A stretch of 64,000 nucleotides of DNA from Gemmataceae bacterium (GCA_901538445.1 LR594585.1:1379500-1443499), one strand, 5' to 3'; positions 17,153 through 24,925 are shown, counted from the first letter of the stretch. The notes: generated by a model not told the origin, from the letters alone. Numbers and translations are program-made.

Positions 17153-17579
17153 GCCATATTTTACCGTACCACAGATTCGTTAACGGTTCCTTAACGCCTC
17201 TCTGCTCCATCGCAGCGAGAGCCGGTTTGCGAGGTGTCCTTCAATCGTGGTGCCACTGCGACGCGACCAACGTGTCACCGCAACGGGTCGGATTTCACGC
17301 TGATCTTCTTGGGCTATCCGGCTCTACGCCTTGACTGGTTCGCCGGACATCTGGGTTGCAGCAGCGGATAATCCTGTGTCTTGAAATGACTCTTCAGATG
17401 GGCGATTCAGCCATGCTGCGGTCGTTCTGCCTTTTCCTGCCCGAGCGCTCTGCACTCGCATCCGCACACGTCACAAACCGGGTGGCCCTGCACTTCTCTC
17501 GTGGCCGAGTCGCTGACGCCGCCAAGTCGTTCCATCCGCATTTCACCCCGCAACACACGGCCTTCTGACGGGCACGCCT
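17153..17579. other. Non-coding region upstream of the relaxase, candidate oriT region
   Basis: No convincing gene on either strand. CGTTAA (17178-17183) and TTAACG (17191-17196) form an inverted repeat 26 bases before the relaxase start, in an A/T-rich patch that may hold its promoter. MobF plasmids usually carry oriT next to the relaxase gene, so this is the best place for it, but no nic motif was recognised. Confidence 0.4.
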
Positions 17580-17683
17580 AAAGCCGCCGCCGGGCCGCTC
17601 AAGCTGCCAAGGCCGCTTTCCCGAGGGAAGCCTTCGGCCTTTCGCTTGCCCGGTGCGCTGACGCCCCGGCCTACCGCGGCTTT
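17580..17683 (+). promoter_or_regulatory. Structured leader element, copy A
   Basis: Outer stem AAAGCCGC/GCGGCTTT (17580-17587 with 17676-17683) encloses CAAGC/GCTTG, then AAGGCCG/CGGCCTT (17609-17615 with 17635-17641), and a terminal hairpin CTTTCCC-GA-GGGAAG. Copy B at 21209-21311 has the same layout and near-identical length with compensatory base changes in several stems. It lies 65 bases before the ATG of the 69-aa gene on the same strand, so it would sit in the 5' leader. Role, riboswitch-like control, attenuation or other, is unknown. Confidence 0.65.
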
Positions 17684-17748
17684 GGTACGGGTGCCATCAG
17701 GCCGCGGTGGTCGCGGCCGGTGAACCAAAAAGCGAAAGGAACCAACCC

Positions 17749-17958
17749 ATGACGACCAGCAAGAAGACCGACGCCCCGAGCAAAGGACCGACCCACATCG
17801 CCTACCAGGTCCGCGACCGCGACGGACAGAAGGGGTTCTGGACCCGCATCGGCAGTGCCTGGCCGCACGCCGACGGCAACGGCTTCAACATCCAGATCGA
17901 GGTCGTCCCGCTCGACGGCCGGATCACCCTCCGCGTCGCCACCGAGAAGAAGGACTAA
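17749..17958 (+). CDS. Conserved plasmid-type hypothetical protein, 69 aa
   Basis: Starts at the ATG behind AAAGGAACCAACCC. The sequence THIAYQVRDRDGQKGFWTRI, then GSAWPHADGNGFNIQIEVVP and DGRITLRV, is of the short beta-sheet type seen in many mobilisable plasmids, where it has no assigned function. Highly charged, no signal peptide. It is the first gene of a rightward module and is preceded by structured leader copy A. Confidence 0.8.
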   Translation: MTTSKKTDAPSKGPTHIAYQVRDRDGQKGFWTRIGSAWPHADGNGFNIQIEVVPLDGRITLRVATEKKD

Positions 17959-18021
17959 CCCGCACCGGGCGGGGCTGCGGCCCCGCCCGCTCGGACCCAC
18001 TCAACCGAAAGGAAACACCGC

Positions 18022-18177
18022 ATGCATTACGACACCGACCGCTTTACCCTCCATTCACGCTTCCTCGACCTGACCGACCAGCTTTCCAGCGGCATCGATC
18101 CCGACTTCGATGTCGCCCAGGACGACTTGGAGCGTGAGTTTCAGGAACTCCGCCTTCATCTCGGCCGGATCGAATAG
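18022..18177 (+). CDS. Small acidic protein, 51 aa
   Basis: The frame ATG 18022 to TAG 18177 encodes MHYDTDRFTLHSRFLDLTDQ and a Glu/Asp-rich helix ending ELRLHLGRIE. CGAAAGGAAACACCGC precedes the start, at a distance like that of the neighbouring genes. It lies in a regular series of closely spaced rightward genes with the same kind of ribosome site. No family recognised; it is short enough to be missed by automatic annotation. Confidence 0.6.
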   Translation: MHYDTDRFTLHSRFLDLTDQLSSGIDPDFDVAQDDLEREFQELRLHLGRIE

Positions 18178-18187
18178 GGAGGCCGTC

Positions 18188-18442
18188 ATGAAACTTCTCA
18201 TCGATCACATCGCCCACCACCGCAACGGCATCTGCGGCGCACCGTTCTACCCCGTGATCTTCCGCGACCCCGACGAGGGTCGAATGCTCGGAGTGGTCTT
18301 CGAGACCGACCACCACGTCGCGGTCTTCAACCTCGACAAGCTGGCACTGGGCAACGTCGCATTCGGCATCAACTCCTGGCGGGGCGACCAGTACGAGCCG
18401 CACCTCAGACGGGCGATTGCCGCCTGGCAGCAGGAGGCGTGA
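18188..18442 (+). CDS. Hypothetical plasmid protein, 84 aa
   Basis: AGGGAGGCCGTC stands before the ATG. The product is compact and mixed alpha/beta (MKLLIDHIAHHRNGICGAPF, VIFRDPDEGRMLGVVFETDH, FGINSWRGDQYEPHLR), without signal peptide or metal motif. The stop lies just before the next start. No family recognised; position suggests membership in the rightward accessory module. Confidence 0.7.
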   Translation: MKLLIDHIAHHRNGICGAPFYPVIFRDPDEGRMLGVVFETDHHVAVFNLDKLALGNVAFGINSWRGDQYEPHLRRAIAAWQQEA

Positions 18443-18444
18443 CT

Positions 18445-18933
18445 ATGGCCCAGAAACTGACCCTCAACCTTGCCGACATCCTGGAACGAAAGTACCCGTC
18501 CGGGTTCCACGTCCCCGCCGACATCGACCTTGGCACCTTCCTGGAATTCGCCGACGACGACTGGGACCACTGCCTCGATCTCGACGCCCACCTGGAAGCC
18601 GAAGACAGCGTCGCCCTGGTGTGGTCCGTAAGCGACGTACTGGCTCGCAGGCCCGACCTGACGGCCGAGCAAGCATGGACGGTTCTTGTCACCGCCCGTG
18701 ACGATTTCCGGCGGGACGAGTGCCATCTCGACTTCATCGAGGCGACCGCCAACGGCGTGTTTCCCGTTGGACCCCTGGCGAAGGAACTGCTCTGCCGCCG
18801 GGTCAAGTCATTGCTGACTGCGGCTGAAAATCTGCCGGACTCCGGGCTGACGGACCCCGGCGGATTCAGCAGCCTTGCAAGCCGAATCGAAGACCTGGAG
18901 AAGACGATCGCTGCCAAAGGAGACGAACCATGA
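18445..18933 (+). CDS. Hypothetical protein, 162 aa
   Basis: Begins at ATG behind CAGGAGGCG; a GTG two codons earlier is less likely. The product is acidic and helical (LNLADILERKYPSGFHVPAD; CLDLDAHLEAEDSVALVWSV; FRRDECHLDFIEAT), ending in a coiled-coil-like segment. Its TGA overlaps the ATGA at 18930. No family recognised. Confidence 0.65.
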   Translation: MAQKLTLNLADILERKYPSGFHVPADIDLGTFLEFADDDWDHCLDLDAHLEAEDSVALVWSVSDVLARRPDLTAEQAWTVLVTARDDFRRDECHLDFIEATANGVFPVGPLAKELLCRRVKSLLTAAENLPDSGLTDPGGFSSLASRIEDLEKTIAAKGDEP

Positions 18934-18968
18934 ACGCAACGACCCACAACAACTCGAAAGGAGACCCT

Positions 18969-19724
18969 ATGACCCAATCCACCCTGATCGCCAACCCTTT
19001 CTTCGCCGGGCGAATGAAGCGGGCCGCAACGAGGAACGAGGCGTGTGACCGGCCCGTCTACGCCCGCCTGCCCCAATCCCCGCGCAACGGCAGCCCCGTT
19101 CCGCACCTGACCAGCCTCTACCACTTCCACCGCGCCGGCGACTACGGCAACCGGGCCTACCCCGGTAACTGCGGCGGCAACCTCATCAAGGATCTGCTGA
19201 CCTACTTCGAGCCGGGTCTCGTCTTCGACCCGATGAGCGGGTCGGGCACCTGCGCGGACGTGTGCGAAGAGATGGGTGTACCGTGCGTGTCGTTCGACAT
19301 CCACACCGGGTTCGACGCCTGCAACGCGGCCGAGTTCCCCGGTCCCGAGACGTTCGACTTCATCTGGGCACACCCGGCCTACTGGCGGATGAAGCTGTAC
19401 GCCGACGACCCCCGCGACCTCTCCCGGTCCCCGACGCTCGACCACTTCCTGCGTCGCTACGGGCAGTTCCTCCGCAACTGTGCGTCGGCGTTGAAGCCCG
19501 ACGGCAAGCTGGCCGTCCTGATGGGCGACTACAACGACCGCGACGAGGGGTTCGTCCCGCTCACCTTCCACACCAAGCGGCTCGCGTTCGCCGCCGGACT
19601 GCGGCAGCACTGCACCGACATCATCCGCTTTTCCCACGGGGCGAGCAGCGGCAAGAAGGTCTACCGCAGCCGCTTCATCCCCGGCCTGCACGACACCTGC
19701 ATGGTCTTCACCAAAAATCGATAA
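18969..19724 (+). CDS. SAM-dependent methyltransferase-like protein with atypical catalytic motif
   Basis: The fold is that of N4/N6 DNA methyltransferases: SAM motif FDPMSGSGTCADVC, acidic motif SFDIHTGFDA, and a C-terminal strand KLAVLMGDYNDRDEGF. The motif expected to be SPPY/DPPY reads AHPAYW here, so the target-base-binding residue is His and one proline is Ala. It may be an altered or inactive methylase. The start at 18969 is preferred for its AAAGGAGA site; an in-frame ATG at 18930 overlaps the previous gene and would add 13 residues. No restriction endonuclease is adjacent. Confidence 0.72.
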   Translation: MTQSTLIANPFFAGRMKRAATRNEACDRPVYARLPQSPRNGSPVPHLTSLYHFHRAGDYGNRAYPGNCGGNLIKDLLTYFEPGLVFDPMSGSGTCADVCEEMGVPCVSFDIHTGFDACNAAEFPGPETFDFIWAHPAYWRMKLYADDPRDLSRSPTLDHFLRRYGQFLRNCASALKPDGKLAVLMGDYNDRDEGFVPLTFHTKRLAFAAGLRQHCTDIIRFSHGASSGKKVYRSRFIPGLHDTCMVFTKNR

Positions 19725-19752
19725 CCACATCTCCCGAGAAAGGACTCTCGCC

Positions 19753-20163
19753 ATGACAAACACCCACTCTCGTCTCGCCGACATCGCCGCCAAACTGCTG
19801 GGCATTCCGACCCTGACGCCCCGAAACTCCGACCGGCTCGACTTCCACGAGGTGGCGGTCTGGCAGGTCGAGGCGGCGCTCTTGGCCGCCTTCGAGGCCG
19901 GCCGGCAAGCCACACCCGTGATACCGCCGGATGCGAGCATACCGACGCCGTTCGACGATTACGAAATCCAGCCATGCCGGCCCGTGCGGGATACCGACAA
20001 ACCACACATGTCGTCCGTCGAACTCTGCGAGCCGTTCGAGGCCGACTTCTGGACGCTCTACGGCCACATCCCCGGCGAAGGCGTCATGGCAGTCGGCGAT
20101 TTCGATACCCGCGAACACGCCGAGGAGGTGTACGCCCGGATCACCGGTCGCCGGTTCGCGTGA
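19753..20163 (+). CDS. DUF6900-like plasmid protein, 136 aa
   Basis: The N-terminal 50 residues (IAAKLLGIPTLTPRNSDRLD followed by FHEVAVWQVEAALLAAFEAG) match a short conserved domain of mobile-element proteins that I recall as DUF6900. The C-terminal half (FEADFWTLYGHIPGEGVMAV, then DFDTREHAEEVYARITGRRF) is another recurrent plasmid motif. GAGAAAGGACTCTCGCC precedes the ATG. Function unknown for both parts. Confidence 0.72.
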   Translation: MTNTHSRLADIAAKLLGIPTLTPRNSDRLDFHEVAVWQVEAALLAAFEAGRQATPVIPPDASIPTPFDDYEIQPCRPVRDTDKPHMSSVELCEPFEADFWTLYGHIPGEGVMAVGDFDTREHAEEVYARITGRRFA

Positions 20164-20250
20164 CCGCGGGGTACTCCGAGTTCGGGCCGGTTGACATTTT
20201 CGGCCGGCCGCGCTACACGGGGACATGCCACAACCAGACCGATTGCCCGC

Positions 20251-21087
20251 GTGCGGAACGTCCACGTCCTGAACCTCGGGGCCGGCGTCCAGTCGAGTGC
20301 CCTCTACCTGATGGCCCGTGAGGGCCGCATCCCGTGCGACGTGGCGGTCTTCGCCGACACCGGCGAGGAGCCGGCTCTCGTGTACCAGCACCTTTCCCAC
20401 CTCGTCTCCCTGGGCGGGCCGCCCATTCTGGTCCGTTCTGCCGGCAAACTGGGCGACGACCTGATGCACGGGCGCAACTCGACCGGCCAGCGGTTCGCGT
20501 CGATCCCGGCGTTCACGAAAGACGCGGCCGGGAAGGTCGGCATGGTCCGCCGCCAATGCACCAAGGAGTACAAGATCGAGGTCGTGGACCGCACGATCCG
20601 GCGGGAACTGTTGGAACTCAAACCCCGACAGCGAATCCCGATGGACGTGACCGTGTACCAGTATTTCGACATCAGCACCGACGAGGCGGGCCGGGCCGAG
20701 CGCGGCAAGAGGCGGTTCGCTGCCGTCCGGCACACGGTCCCGGTTTACCCGCTGATCGACCTGGGCTGGAGCCGCACCGACTGCCTCGCCTACCTCCGCG
20801 AACGGTTGCCCTACGAAGTACCCAAGTCGTCCTGCGTGTTCTGCCCGTATCGCACCAACCAGTCGTGGCGGCATCTGAAGCGGACTGACGCGACGGGGTG
20901 GGATCGTGCGGTGGAGATCGACACCGCCCTGCGGGCCGACGGAAGCATCGTTACCCGCGGGTTCCGCCAGAAGCTATTCCTGCACCGTTCCTGCGAGCCG
21001 CTTGCCGGCATCGACTTCGACGCCCTCGCCCCGAACACGCTCGACCCGCTGACCGTCGGCGAATGTCACGGCGTCTGCGGCTTATGA
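20251..21087 (+). CDS. PAPS-reductase-like ATP-pyrophosphatase, 278 aa
   Basis: The N-terminus VHVLNLGAGVQSSALYLMAR carries the loop of N-type ATP pyrophosphatases (the SGGxDS position reads GAGVQSS), with VAVFADTGEEPALVYQHL next. QCTKEYKIEVV, SCVFCPYRTN and CHGVC give cysteines that could hold a metal or Fe-S centre. Relatives occur on phages and plasmids, and the superfamily includes PAPS reductase, tRNA thiolases and DNA phosphorothioation protein DndC; the substrate here is unknown. GTG 20251 is the likely start because the conserved domain begins immediately after it; the ribosome site is poor. Confidence 0.8.
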   Translation: MRNVHVLNLGAGVQSSALYLMAREGRIPCDVAVFADTGEEPALVYQHLSHLVSLGGPPILVRSAGKLGDDLMHGRNSTGQRFASIPAFTKDAAGKVGMVRRQCTKEYKIEVVDRTIRRELLELKPRQRIPMDVTVYQYFDISTDEAGRAERGKRRFAAVRHTVPVYPLIDLGWSRTDCLAYLRERLPYEVPKSSCVFCPYRTNQSWRHLKRTDATGWDRAVEIDTALRADGSIVTRGFRQKLFLHRSCEPLAGIDFDALAPNTLDPLTVGECHGVCGL

Positions 21088-21208
21088 CCGGCCGCGTAAC
21101 CTTCTTGCCGCACCCCGAACACTTCGGCACGCACGTAAACCGGGCCGTGAAGTCCGATCAACAGCCTTCTATCTGCCGAGTCCCGCCGGGCTTTCTTCGG
21201 AGGAAGCT

Positions 21209-21311
21209 GAAGCCGCGGCCGGCCCGTGCAAGCTGCCAAGACGGTTTCCCTGCGGGAGCCTCCGTCTTTCGCTTGGCACGGACGCCGTACGGCAGCCGTC
21301 CTGGCGGCTTC
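21209..21311 (+). promoter_or_regulatory. Structured leader element, copy B
   Basis: Same plan as copy A: outer stem GAAGCCGC/GCGGCTTC (21209-21216 with 21304-21311), CCGTGCAAGC paired with GCTTGGCACGG, AAGACGG/CCGTCTT (21238-21244 with 21262-21268) and a tip TTTCCC/GGGA. The single-stranded CAAGCTGCCAAG and CTTTCGCTTG are shared exactly. It stands 55 bases before the ATG of the 110-aa gene. Confidence 0.65.
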
Positions 21312-21366
21312 GGTCGCTCCCCCGAAAGCCCCGAACGGCGGGGCCGCAACCGGAAGGAGACATGAC

Positions 21367-21699
21367 ATGACCGAACCCACACCCTACTGCACACCCTGGA
21401 GCCTGCACTTCGAGTCCGACGGGACCGAAGACTATGGCGTCGTCCGCGACGCCGCTAGGCACGTCCTTGCCGAGAGTTCCACGTTCTGGTTACCGCAAGA
21501 AGGTGATCCGACCCCGACCGCCCTTGCTGCGATCCGGCTTATGGCCGTAGCCCCACGACTGCTGGAAGCCTTGCACTACCTGCTCGCAGAAACGGTGGAC
21601 ATGGACCTGAAGTACGGGATCGGCCTGAGCGAAGGCGAAGAGGAAGCACGCGGGATGGCTCTGTCCGCCATCGCTGCGGCGGCGGGAGAAGACGCATGA
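21367..21699 (+). CDS. Hypothetical plasmid protein, 110 aa
   Basis: GGAAGGAGACATGAC places a strong ribosome site before the ATG. The product reads YCTPWSLHFESDGTEDYGVV, then a helical half (LMAVAPRLLEALHYLLAETV). Proteins of this layout occur in accessory gene arrays of plasmids with no assigned role. The end overlaps the next start as ATGA. Preceded by structured leader copy B. Confidence 0.75.
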   Translation: MTEPTPYCTPWSLHFESDGTEDYGVVRDAARHVLAESSTFWLPQEGDPTPTALAAIRLMAVAPRLLEALHYLLAETVDMDLKYGIGLSEGEEEARGMALSAIAAAAGEDA

Positions 21700-21935
21700 G
21701 CGGGCCGACCAACGCGGACCGTGCGGGCTGGGCACGCAACGCCCTTGCCATGTTCACCGCCGAGACGTTCGGCGGGGAGCATCCCGACGCGATGCATGAC
21801 GACGACCTGGAAGCCGCGGTCACGGACCTGATCTGTGACCTGTTGCACCTCGCGGAGCGTAGCGGTTTTGATCCGCAGCGAGTCCTTGAAAGGGCCAGCA
21901 GCCACTATCGCACTAAGACGTTACTGGAGGACTGA
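21696..21935 (+). CDS. Hypothetical plasmid protein, 79 aa
   Basis: Translationally coupled to the previous gene through an ATGA overlap. The small helical product (RAGWARNALAMFTAETFGGE; LEAAVTDLICDLLHLAERSG; VLERASSHYRTKTLLED) matches a type found widely on plasmids; no function is assigned. Confidence 0.78.
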   Translation: MSGPTNADRAGWARNALAMFTAETFGGEHPDAMHDDDLEAAVTDLICDLLHLAERSGFDPQRVLERASSHYRTKTLLED

Positions 21936-21941
21936 TTTCCT

Positions 21942-21966
21942 GGCCGGGGCCGCTCCGGCTCCGGCC
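21942..21966 (+). terminator. Terminator-like hairpin after the small-gene pair
   Basis: GGCCGGGGCCG (21942-21952) and CGGCTCCGGCC (21956-21966) pair around a CTC loop, six bases beyond the stop of the 79-aa gene. There is no T-tract, so strength is uncertain. Confidence 0.5.
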
Positions 21967-22547
21967 ACCCTCCGTGCTTGCCTGTCACCAGCCGAAATCA
22001 ATCCCCACTTTGCATCTTTCACAGCCCGCGTCGAGGCCGCGTTCGCGGTCTACGGCAGTGTTCCAAACAACGATTCCGAACCCGGTCACGGCGAGGGTTT
22101 CGGCTGCCGCCTCTCCACCATTACGGCGAGCACCGCGAGCCGCCGGGCATACCCCGCTCTCCCGATTCAGAATCAAGAGGCAACGGCCTTCATCCCCGGC
22201 CGTTTGCATAACGACGCCGTGGCATCGCGTCGAGCGAGGCCAGTAGCCAGACACGGCCACGACGTGGGGCACCACTGGCGCACAAGCCGGATGGCCCCAG
22301 ATGGCATCTGGAGGGGGGCGTTGAAGAGCTTTTTCGTTCAGGCGTCTTCCCTATGCACGGCATAGGCCGGATTTCCCCGGGAAATCGCGGGCGGGCACCC
22401 GGCAGCCTCACGCCTCGGCGTTCGGTCTTTCGGATTGCTACCAGGAATGCAACCGGGCATTTGACCGCGATTGTGCTCGCCCGATTACTGTGTGGGGACT
22501 GATGCCGTCGGTCGCCCGAAAAGGGTCCGAACGCAGGAGGGTCAGCA
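21967..22547. other. Non-coding region with two tandem hairpins
   Basis: About 580 bases without a convincing gene. CTATGC-ACG-GCATAG (22351-22365) and the palindrome GATTTCCC-C-GGGAAATC (22370-22386) form adjacent hairpins about 160 bases before the 74-aa gene. They share the TTTCCC/GGGAA tip with the leader elements at 17.6 and 21.2 kb, but the rest does not align well. Confidence 0.4.
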
Positions 22548-22772
22548 ATGGGATTCTGGGACAGCCTTAAGGCAATTGCGAAGGACTTCGAGGAGCGACA
22601 CGCCGCGAGTACGCAAGTGGCCTATTCGCACGGAAAGCTGGCGGGCTGGAACGGCAGCGACAGCGAGTTTGTCGCGTTCCTGAACGCCGGCCGTTCATCG
22701 GAGTGGCTGGCGGCATACGAGCGGGGGTATCAAGAAGGGCGAGCCGAGCGTGCCCGCGCCGGCCGCGGATGA
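22548..22772 (+). CDS. Small hypothetical protein, 74 aa
   Basis: GCAGGAGGGTCAGCA precedes the ATG. MGFWDSLKAIAKDFEERHA is amphipathic; the rest (KLAGWNGSDSEFVAFLNAGR) is compact and ends in a basic tail. No family recognised. Convergent with the metallopeptidase gene 40 bases away. Confidence 0.65.
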   Translation: MGFWDSLKAIAKDFEERHAASTQVAYSHGKLAGWNGSDSEFVAFLNAGRSSEWLAAYERGYQEGRAERARAGRG

Positions 22773-22812
22773 GACATGCATTGCGCCCATGGGGGATGCT
22801 CGCCCCCGGGGA

Positions 22813-23493
22813 CTACCGAACTCGGTTCTGGCCGTCGTTATCGGCTTGTTCCGCCAGTCGCTCCGAGTGGGTCTTGGTGGGGCGTTCGAGGAGCTTGCGA
22901 ATTCGCTGCCGGGACGAGGGGTGGCAATGACTGGCCGCGTCCCGACCATGCCCCAGAACGGACGCCAACGAGTCCGGGTCGCCGGTGACCGACGCGGCCA
23001 GAGCGTCGGCATCGAACTCCTGTTTGTGGTTGAGGCCACGCCGCCTCAAAAAGTTGAACGACGCCGTGTCCACGTCGCCGTTTGCGATGTGGGCCAGTTC
23101 GTGAGCGGCGACGGCCTTCAACTGTTCCGGCGAGTACAGAAAGAACACCTCTTCGTTCACGACCATCAAATCCCGTGTCAGGACGCCGGCGCTCGACACG
23201 AAGGCGTTGTACCCCGCCAGCACCTCAACGACAGGCGGGGCGATGGCTAAAGCCTCCGCCGTCTTGCGCACGTCCGCTATGAATTGTGCATGGCCGGGCA
23301 GTTGTTCGACCCAGTCCCGGGGGCGGATGGTGTGACCGTGATCGCGGTAAAACTGTGCGACGAGGAACGCGCTCGCTTCCCGGCCGCCCCGCCAAAACTC
23401 GATAGCCTTACAACGCGCGATGACACCCGCTTGCTTCAGGGCTTTGCCCAACTTTGATCTGACCCGCTCGTTCCGCTCTGCCATCCACCGCAT
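22813..23493 (-). CDS. M48-type zinc metallopeptidase, soluble form, 226 aa
   Basis: KAVAAHELAHIANGDVDTAS holds the HExxH zinc site, and the third ligand is probably Glu in KQEFDADALAASV; both are typical of the M48 family (HtpX, Ste24). Unlike those, no membrane helix is visible, so it is a soluble minimal enzyme. A basic N-terminus precedes it. The start could be ATG 23493 or the ATG three codons later. An 18-base perfect palindrome stands 30 bases upstream. Its target is unknown; plasmid placement suggests a stability, regulatory or defence role. Confidence 0.78.
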   Translation of the reverse strand: MRWMAERNERVRSKLGKALKQAGVIARCKAIEFWRGGREASAFLVAQFYRDHGHTIRPRDWVEQLPGHAQFIADVRKTAEALAIAPPVVEVLAGYNAFVSSAGVLTRDLMVVNEEVFFLYSPEQLKAVAAHELAHIANGDVDTASFNFLRRRGLNHKQEFDADALAASVTGDPDSLASVLGHGRDAASHCHPSSRQRIRKLLERPTKTHSERLAEQADNDGQNRVR

Positions 23494-23522
23494 GTCCCGA
23501 CTCGTACCGCCACAAGGGTACT

Positions 23523-23540
23523 ACAGCCGCGCGGCTGTAA
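23523..23540. promoter_or_regulatory. 18-base perfect palindrome between metallopeptidase and partition regions
   Basis: TACAGCCGCGCGGCTGTA reads the same on both strands. It lies 30 bases upstream of the leftward metallopeptidase start, the usual place for an operator. No cognate regulator is known. Confidence 0.55.
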
Positions 23541-23615
23541 CAATCTAAATGACCGAACGACGAGGCGTCCGGGTGCCCGCCCGCGATGTCTCGGAGAAAT
23601 GGCGGGTCAGCCGCC

Positions 23616-23825
23616 TGCCAGCCATCAGGCAAGCAAGCTTGCTGGCTGGCATGACAGCAAGCTTGCCGTCTGCACAGTAAGCCATCCAGCTTGCAGTCCG
23701 GCAAGAGGGACGGCATTCATGCTGGCTGTGTTGCCGGACGGACATCGTGCCGGCCAGAAGTCATGCCAACATGCAAGCCCGCCAGCCAGATGCACATACT
23801 GCTTGCCAGCATGACGGCTGCCGTG
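23616..23825. repeat. Palindrome-rich leader of parA, candidate centromere (parS-like)
   Basis: TGCCAGCC (23616-23623) and GGCTGGCA (23644-23651) flank the perfect palindrome AGCAAGCTTGCT (23632-23643); AGCAAGCTTGC recurs at 23656-23666, and scattered GCTTGCCAGC, GCCAGCCAG and CATGCTGGC half-sites continue to about 23825. Ribbon-helix-helix partition adaptors bind such repeats upstream of parA, which matches the small RHH gene downstream. Role inferred from position. Confidence 0.6.
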
Positions 23826-23827
23826 CT

Positions 23828-24514
23828 ATGGGTCGGATCGTGATTATCGTCATTGCAAATTCCAAAGGCGGGGTCGGGAAATCGACCATCGCCGTTCATC
23901 TGGCAGCCTGGCTCCACGAGCAGGGCTACCGTGTCATTCTTGCCGACTGCGACGCGCAGCAATCCTCGTCGGAATGGGCGAAGGAAGCCGTACCCGCGGT
24001 TCGCAGTGTCTCCCTCCCGGACCCCGATGCCATTCTCGACCGCCTGCCGCTCCTCGATCAGGAAGCGGACTTCGTCATCGCCGACGGCCCCGGCAGCAAC
24101 ACGGAAACGAGCCGCGCACTCCTGCTGAGGGCCGACCTCGCTCTCGTGCCGTGCAAGGCCAGCATGCTCGAAGTGCGGGCCCTTGCCCAGGCGACGAACG
24201 TGCTGCGGCAGGCCCAGGACATCCGGGGCGGCGTCCCGCGTGCCATGATCGCCCTGACCATGATCGGAAAGACGTACCGGCTGACGCAGGACATGAAAGA
24301 CGCGGCGGCCGCGTTGGGACTCACGGTCGCAAAATCGGGGCTGACGCAACGCCAGGTGTACGCGGACGCGCCGGGCCAGGGAGCCGTCGTCTGGAAACTC
24401 GGCTCTCGCGGCAAGGATGCCGCCGAAGAAGTCGATGCGCTGTTCGCCGAATTGCTGCCGGGCAAACGCACGATGTACGTGAACGGCAGACAGACGCGAA
24501 AGGCAGTCGCATGA
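23828..24514 (+). CDS. parA: ParA-family partition ATPase
   Basis: The deviant Walker [14 protein letters not shown] (residues about 11-23) and [15 protein letters not shown] are diagnostic of ParA/MinD-type ATPases, which position plasmids by forming ATP-dependent gradients on the nucleoid. At 228 aa without an N-terminal helix-turn-helix it is of the small type Ib class. The ATG at 23828 begins immediately before the first strand; an upstream in-frame ATG at 23747 would run through the repeats. It is followed 19 bases on by a ribbon-helix-helix gene, as expected for type Ib systems. Confidence 0.93.
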   Translation: MGRIVIIVIANSKGGVGKSTIAVHLAAWLHEQGYRVILADCDAQQSSSEWAKEAVPAVRSVSLPDPDAILDRLPLLDQEADFVIADGPGSNTETSRALLLRADLALVPCKASMLEVRALAQATNVLRQAQDIRGGVPRAMIALTMIGKTYRLTQDMKDAAAALGLTVAKSGLTQRQVYADAPGQGAVVWKLGSRGKDAAEEVDALFAELLPGKRTMYVNGRQTRKAVA

Positions 24515-24533
24515 GACGTGAGGGGAAAACGAG

Positions 24534-24860
24534 ATGAAGGAACGCAGGACACTCGTGGACGGCATCGCACCGCTGGAACGCTCGGCGGAGAAAGAGTTCG
24601 TGTTCGGTGGCAAGGCAGGCAATACGCAGGCCGAAAATACGCAGGCCCCATCTCGTCGGGAAACGACGGCCAGTCACCATGCACCCGCCATCGCCAACCG
24701 AATGCCACTCAGCACACGAATCCGATCCGACTTTGCGACGGCTCTGAAGCGTGCGTCACTCGAACGCCAGCTCAGCGGGACGACGCCGAACACGCTCCAG
24801 GACATCCTCGAAGAAGCTCTCGAACCCTGGCTGCGGGACAACGGCTACCTGCCGAACTGA
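24534..24860 (+). CDS. Ribbon-helix-helix partition partner, 108 aa
   Basis: The C-terminal 50 residues (PLSTRIRSDFATALKRASLE, LQDILEEALEPWLRDNGY) match an RHH DNA-binding fold, with the strand LSTRIRS as the DNA-contacting beta ribbon. The N-terminal 55 residues are polar and unfolded-looking, as in type Ib ParB adaptors that use that tail to stimulate ParA. GAGGGGA precedes the ATG. It probably binds the palindrome array upstream of parA. Confidence 0.78.
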   Translation: MKERRTLVDGIAPLERSAEKEFVFGGKAGNTQAENTQAPSRRETTASHHAPAIANRMPLSTRIRSDFATALKRASLERQLSGTTPNTLQDILEEALEPWLRDNGYLPN

Positions 24861-24925
24861 GACGAGAGCGGCACCTTACCCGACGACGCTCGCAGTACCC
24901 CCGAGCCGGGTAGGCGATGTGTCGC

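Noticed and set aside
17356-17568. 70-aa open frame before leader copy A
   Set aside because: No ribosome site, atypical composition and a position in the candidate oriT region.
23599-23814. 71-aa open frame through the parA leader
   Set aside because: Its text is created by the palindromic repeats, not by codon selection.
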